A model generated the notes under the pieces. That model was given only the letters and a program-made list of their open reading frames with translations. It was not told the origin of the DNA and ran no database searches. A program made the position numbers and the translations under genes. Positions 61,274 to 64,000 of a stretch of 64,000 nt of DNA are shown here, piece by piece. How positions within the stretch are numbered: the first letter of the stretch is position 1; each line of letters begins with the position of its first letter. Source of the stretch: Euwallacea fornicatus (taxonomy: Eukaryota; Arthropoda; Insecta; Coleoptera; Curculionidae); contig NC_089550.1 in assembly GCF_040115645.1 (NCBI RefSeq), forward strand, positions 682,001-746,000, read 5' to 3'.

Positions 61274-62692
61274 AACCAAATTAAAAGCTTTGATGAACAT
61301 AAATGGCAGAGGAGAAATAAAATTTTATAAGGTTAAAGACCACTCCCGGGCAAAAACTAATTCAAGATTAATTAATTTCTTATTCGATGGACCACTTTTT
61401 GGAAGTCATGAAATCATGTTCCATCGAGCAGAACCCTATAAAAATTATCCCAGTTTCAGGGCGAACCAATGGAAAACCCTTAATTGTTTCTCGCCAATTT
61501 GGTGTGGTTTTTAGGGGAACGAGACGTGATTTTCGGCAGTCTGGCCACGATTGATTGGAAAATTGCTTTTTGGCTAGTTTGTGTCAATCTCAGGAGATTT
61601 CCCATTAGGACTGGTCGGTTTTTCGGTGAGTCGAACCATCGAAGAGACGCTTGTTTAATTATTTAACTGTTTTCGGTTAGTCAATACACTGGCACGCATC
61701 CATCATTACACGACAGGCAATTGCTATTGATTGAACTATTCTTAAACTATCGTGCAAATTGCCGCGCTGCAGGCAAATGTGAATCATCAACCGCATACCT
61801 TATCTGACCAACTTTCGAAGTCTTTTAACTCGATTTTTAATGAGAAATCTCCCCTGTAACATTTTGCCAGATAATTCAACTATGCTATCAATCTCTCTTA
61901 TCTTCCTAGCTACTTATGTATTATCTAGAATTGCACTGCTCTCTGGGGCAATAACTAACCGAGGCGCATAGTTTTGGCTTTCGAAAACGAACGCTTCCAA
62001 TTGAAATTACAAAATACGTTATACGAGAAAATTATAGTTTAATTAATTTCTGTCAAGCATCGCATGAAACTTTTGTAATAATTCGTAGTTGTGCTCTCAG
62101 ACAGCTGGTATGTGTGCTATGCTGCCGTTTGTTGTAGCTCAATTCGAACGAGCGTGAAAAATATCGGAGTCGCCGATACGCCCCTTTGTCTATTTCGAAG
62201 ACGAGTTAATTTTGGTTGTCTATCATCGGCCCCCTTTATTTTCAACCGACAATATCAACGCCGGACCTTACGCCCGCTTACCGTTCAGATGGTAATACTT
62301 ATCACAATGTGATGTTTTTTTGTTTTTTTTTTTTTTTTTTTTGAAATTTTGACAGTGCCAAACGTGACGAGGGAATAAATGTTTGCCGGCATATCAACGG
62401 GAGAGCGCAAAACGAACTTCGAATAGAGGCTCGGACTACCAGATTAGTTCGAATAGGGAATTAAGAGTATTCGAAGTAACATTGGCGAATGAAGGATGAC
62501 TAAGAAACGATCTGCACGACTTAAATTTTCTTCTCGCAGTGTGACGAAGATTTTGGCCCGAACGAGTCGGACAAATGAGCCGGACAACCGAAAGTGGACG
62601 TTTTTCTGATCGCTGCCGAGCGAGCCGAATTTTTTCCGAGCGCGTGGATGAAACCGATTTACCAAAAACTATTAAGAGTCCGATCAATTATG
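61274..62692. other. non-genic stretch
   Basis: No gene recognised. A T20 run is at 62323-62342. GC-richer text at 62500-62650 with overlapping frames has no known motif. Confidence 0.55.
62323..62342. repeat. poly(T) tract, 20 bases
   Basis: Uninterrupted T20 preceded by a T7G string. Confidence 0.9.
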
Positions 62693-63375
62693 CTGCGTGA
62701 CACAGAAGAGAGAACACCCCGTAAGAGCGGTTTCATTCATGTAATTTTTACCTCGTTACAAAATTAAACAACCATAATTATTAAAAACTAAAGAGAAAAA
62801 TTAATAATTCGTCGGTCCTCTGCGGTGTCTTACACATTCCTGTACACGTCCGGCCTTGGATCCAATGAGGTGATTGATGTCCTCTTGGGGGATCTCGTTC
62901 CAGGCTAACTGGACAGCGTGACATAGCGCCGCCAGGGTTGGTGGGGGATGGGGTAAATTGTGCAACCTGCTACCTACGGTATCCCGCGAATCGGTGAAAG
63001 GTCTGGAGATCGAGGTGGTCAAGATAGCAAATTGATTGCCGTTTGTTGAAAGAAGTCCATAGTCACTCTAGCAACATGTGCCCGTGCATTGTCTTGCTGG
63101 AAAAATTTCGCCACGCTCTACGTCTAGGCATATTTGATTAATCTAAAAGCACTTTCTAAGCGCACAATAAACGATATTTTGCGGTCACATTGTTGCTATT
63201 ATATTGCAATTTTTATAGTAAAAAAAACCTAAAATTCCTGATAACTCGCAGATACGTTGATAAATGCGGCTGAAGCGTTAATCGTTTTTTTATGTTCCCA
63301 TGTACAAACGTGTGTACCAAAAATTGTTTAAATAAAGCCATTTTTACGGGGCGTTCTCTTCTCTGCGTCACGCAG
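62693..63375 (-). mobile_element. Tc1/mariner-type element, internally deleted (copy 2)
   Basis: It is 683 bp with 32-bp inverted ends: CTGCGTGACACAGAAGAGAG at the left, and, inverted, CTCTTCTCTGCGTCACGCAG at the right. TA follows the right end directly. Compared with copy 1 at 11608, the segment equivalent to about 12020-12712 is missing. The junction lies within a shared GAAAA string, consistent with a microhomology-mediated deletion. The ends are better preserved than in copy 1. It cannot encode a transposase, but it could be mobilised by one. Confidence 0.9.
62801..63093 (-). pseudogene. Tc1/mariner-type transposase C-terminal remnant
   Basis: The minus strand reads DNARAHVARVTMDFFQQTA (second catalytic Asp), then LLS, a TGA at 63019-63021, and PPRSPDLSP. 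After a frame shift it reads LAWNEIPQEDINHLIGS and VQECVRHRRGPTNY. The stop sits at the same conserved Trp position as in copy 1, and the same deletion removes the third catalytic residue. Confidence 0.85.
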
Positions 63376-63431
63376 TACGTCGGTGTGGACATCATTCGTG
63401 CGTTACGTCGTACATACGGTGCGTATCATTA

Positions 63432-63560
63432 TACAGGGGGCCAATAACAAACTTAGCCGTGGCTCGAAAACGGTGCGCTTCCGCGTGAGTTATTAACGAA
63501 AATTTTCAATCCCCCCGTATGCCCTGAAAGTGTGTAACACGTGTTCATTAACACCCTGTA
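63432..63560. mobile_element. very short MITE, TACAGGG ends
   Basis: TACAGGGGGCCAATAAC at the left and TTAACACCCTGTA at the right, 129 bp, flanked by TA-rich sequence. It lies 56 bp after the Tc1-type element ends. A 7-8 bp terminal match only. Confidence 0.45.
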
Positions 63561-63978
63561 TATTACACGTAATGTAGTTTGTAGTTTGGATCTTTGCGTG
63601 TGTATCGAATTAGGTAGCACGTATATGCCTCGGGTGTGTGGGGAGAACGTAATGTTTAAATAACAAAGACAGAGACATAATATACATGTCTTCTACAGGC
63701 TAGACTAACGGGTCAAAATTGATAACGGGAGTGTATACGGGTTGAATAAAAATGACGCCGTGAACGTGTATCTTTGAGTTGGCTATTTGTTACATTTCCA
63801 GCACGATCAGAGGCATGACAATATATGTTAATGATTTCACCGTATTTCGTATAAGTATAAGCAGACTTCATGATTTTGATTTTATTTTTCTCTAGTGTTC
63901 AGTCGCTAGACCAATAGTTCTCCATCTCCTCGTCATCCGCATGCCAGCTTTTTCTTATTGCAAACCAAAAACACGAAA

Positions 63979-64000
63979 TTTTCGAGGCGTCACTGCTCAT
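63979..64000. mobile_element. possible TGGTTC-family fragment cut by the window end
   Basis: GAGGCGTCACTGCTCAT at the end resembles the block before the right terminus of copies A, B and D (CACTGCTGAT). No left part was found upstream, so it is a fragment or a coincidence. Confidence 0.3.

Noticed and set aside
1..64000. Bacterial-style operon, CRISPR array or phage system
   Set aside because: No long frames, ribosome binding sites, regularly spaced repeats or clustered genes; composition and repeats are those of an animal nuclear genome.

Overview
The window is eukaryotic, AT-rich, gene-poor nuclear DNA, most likely from an insect. A beetle-like genome is my guess, from the style of its repeats. 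No long uninterrupted coding region exists on either strand, and I recognise no complete host gene. Splice-site-like motifs, microsatellites, degenerate transposon relics and dozens of short inverted-repeat elements fit an intergenic desert or a very large intron. No prokaryotic operon, CRISPR array, rRNA or convincing tRNA is present.

What can be supported is mainly a repeat landscape. (1) A Tc1/mariner-type element lies at 11608-12989, with a dead transposase on the minus strand. A sister copy at 62693-63375 has lost about 0.7 kb internally; both copies carry the same stop codon and the same loss of the third catalytic residue. (2) Four complete or near-complete copies (8292, 18828, 39049, 42894), one one-ended copy (22703) and a possible fragment at the window end form one family of about 330-370 bp. 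Its ends read TGGTTCAAATCACGTAAC and it mostly inserts at TA. (3) A nested cluster at 25231-29544 holds long-armed foldback elements packed end to end. Two of these carry fossil pieces of a DDE transposase: an N-terminal helix-turn-helix piece in one and a C-terminal piece in another. (4) Smaller elements end in TACAGGGTG-like termini at 54636 and 63432, possibly 45905, and a one-ended relic at 50063. (5) A C-terminal fragment of a non-LTR reverse transcriptase at about 22413-22702 is interrupted by a copy of family 2.

The rest is low-complexity or unannotatable DNA with a few points of interest. There are three close matches, plus one near match, to the palindromic RFX X-box at 33906, 37179, 56808 and 44214. 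There are perfect hairpins at 45039 and 54550 and a larger imperfect one at 26666. Coding-like but broken stretches lie at 11089-11499, 41772-42772 and 58559-59407. Some balanced-composition islands contain strong splice-donor motifs (48003-48084, 49660-49730, 42716). These could be exons or relics, but sequence alone does not settle it.

The genes do not act together as a system here. The best biological story is non-autonomous transposon amplification: defective transposases, internal deletion derivatives and nested insertion into alternating purine-pyrimidine tracts.
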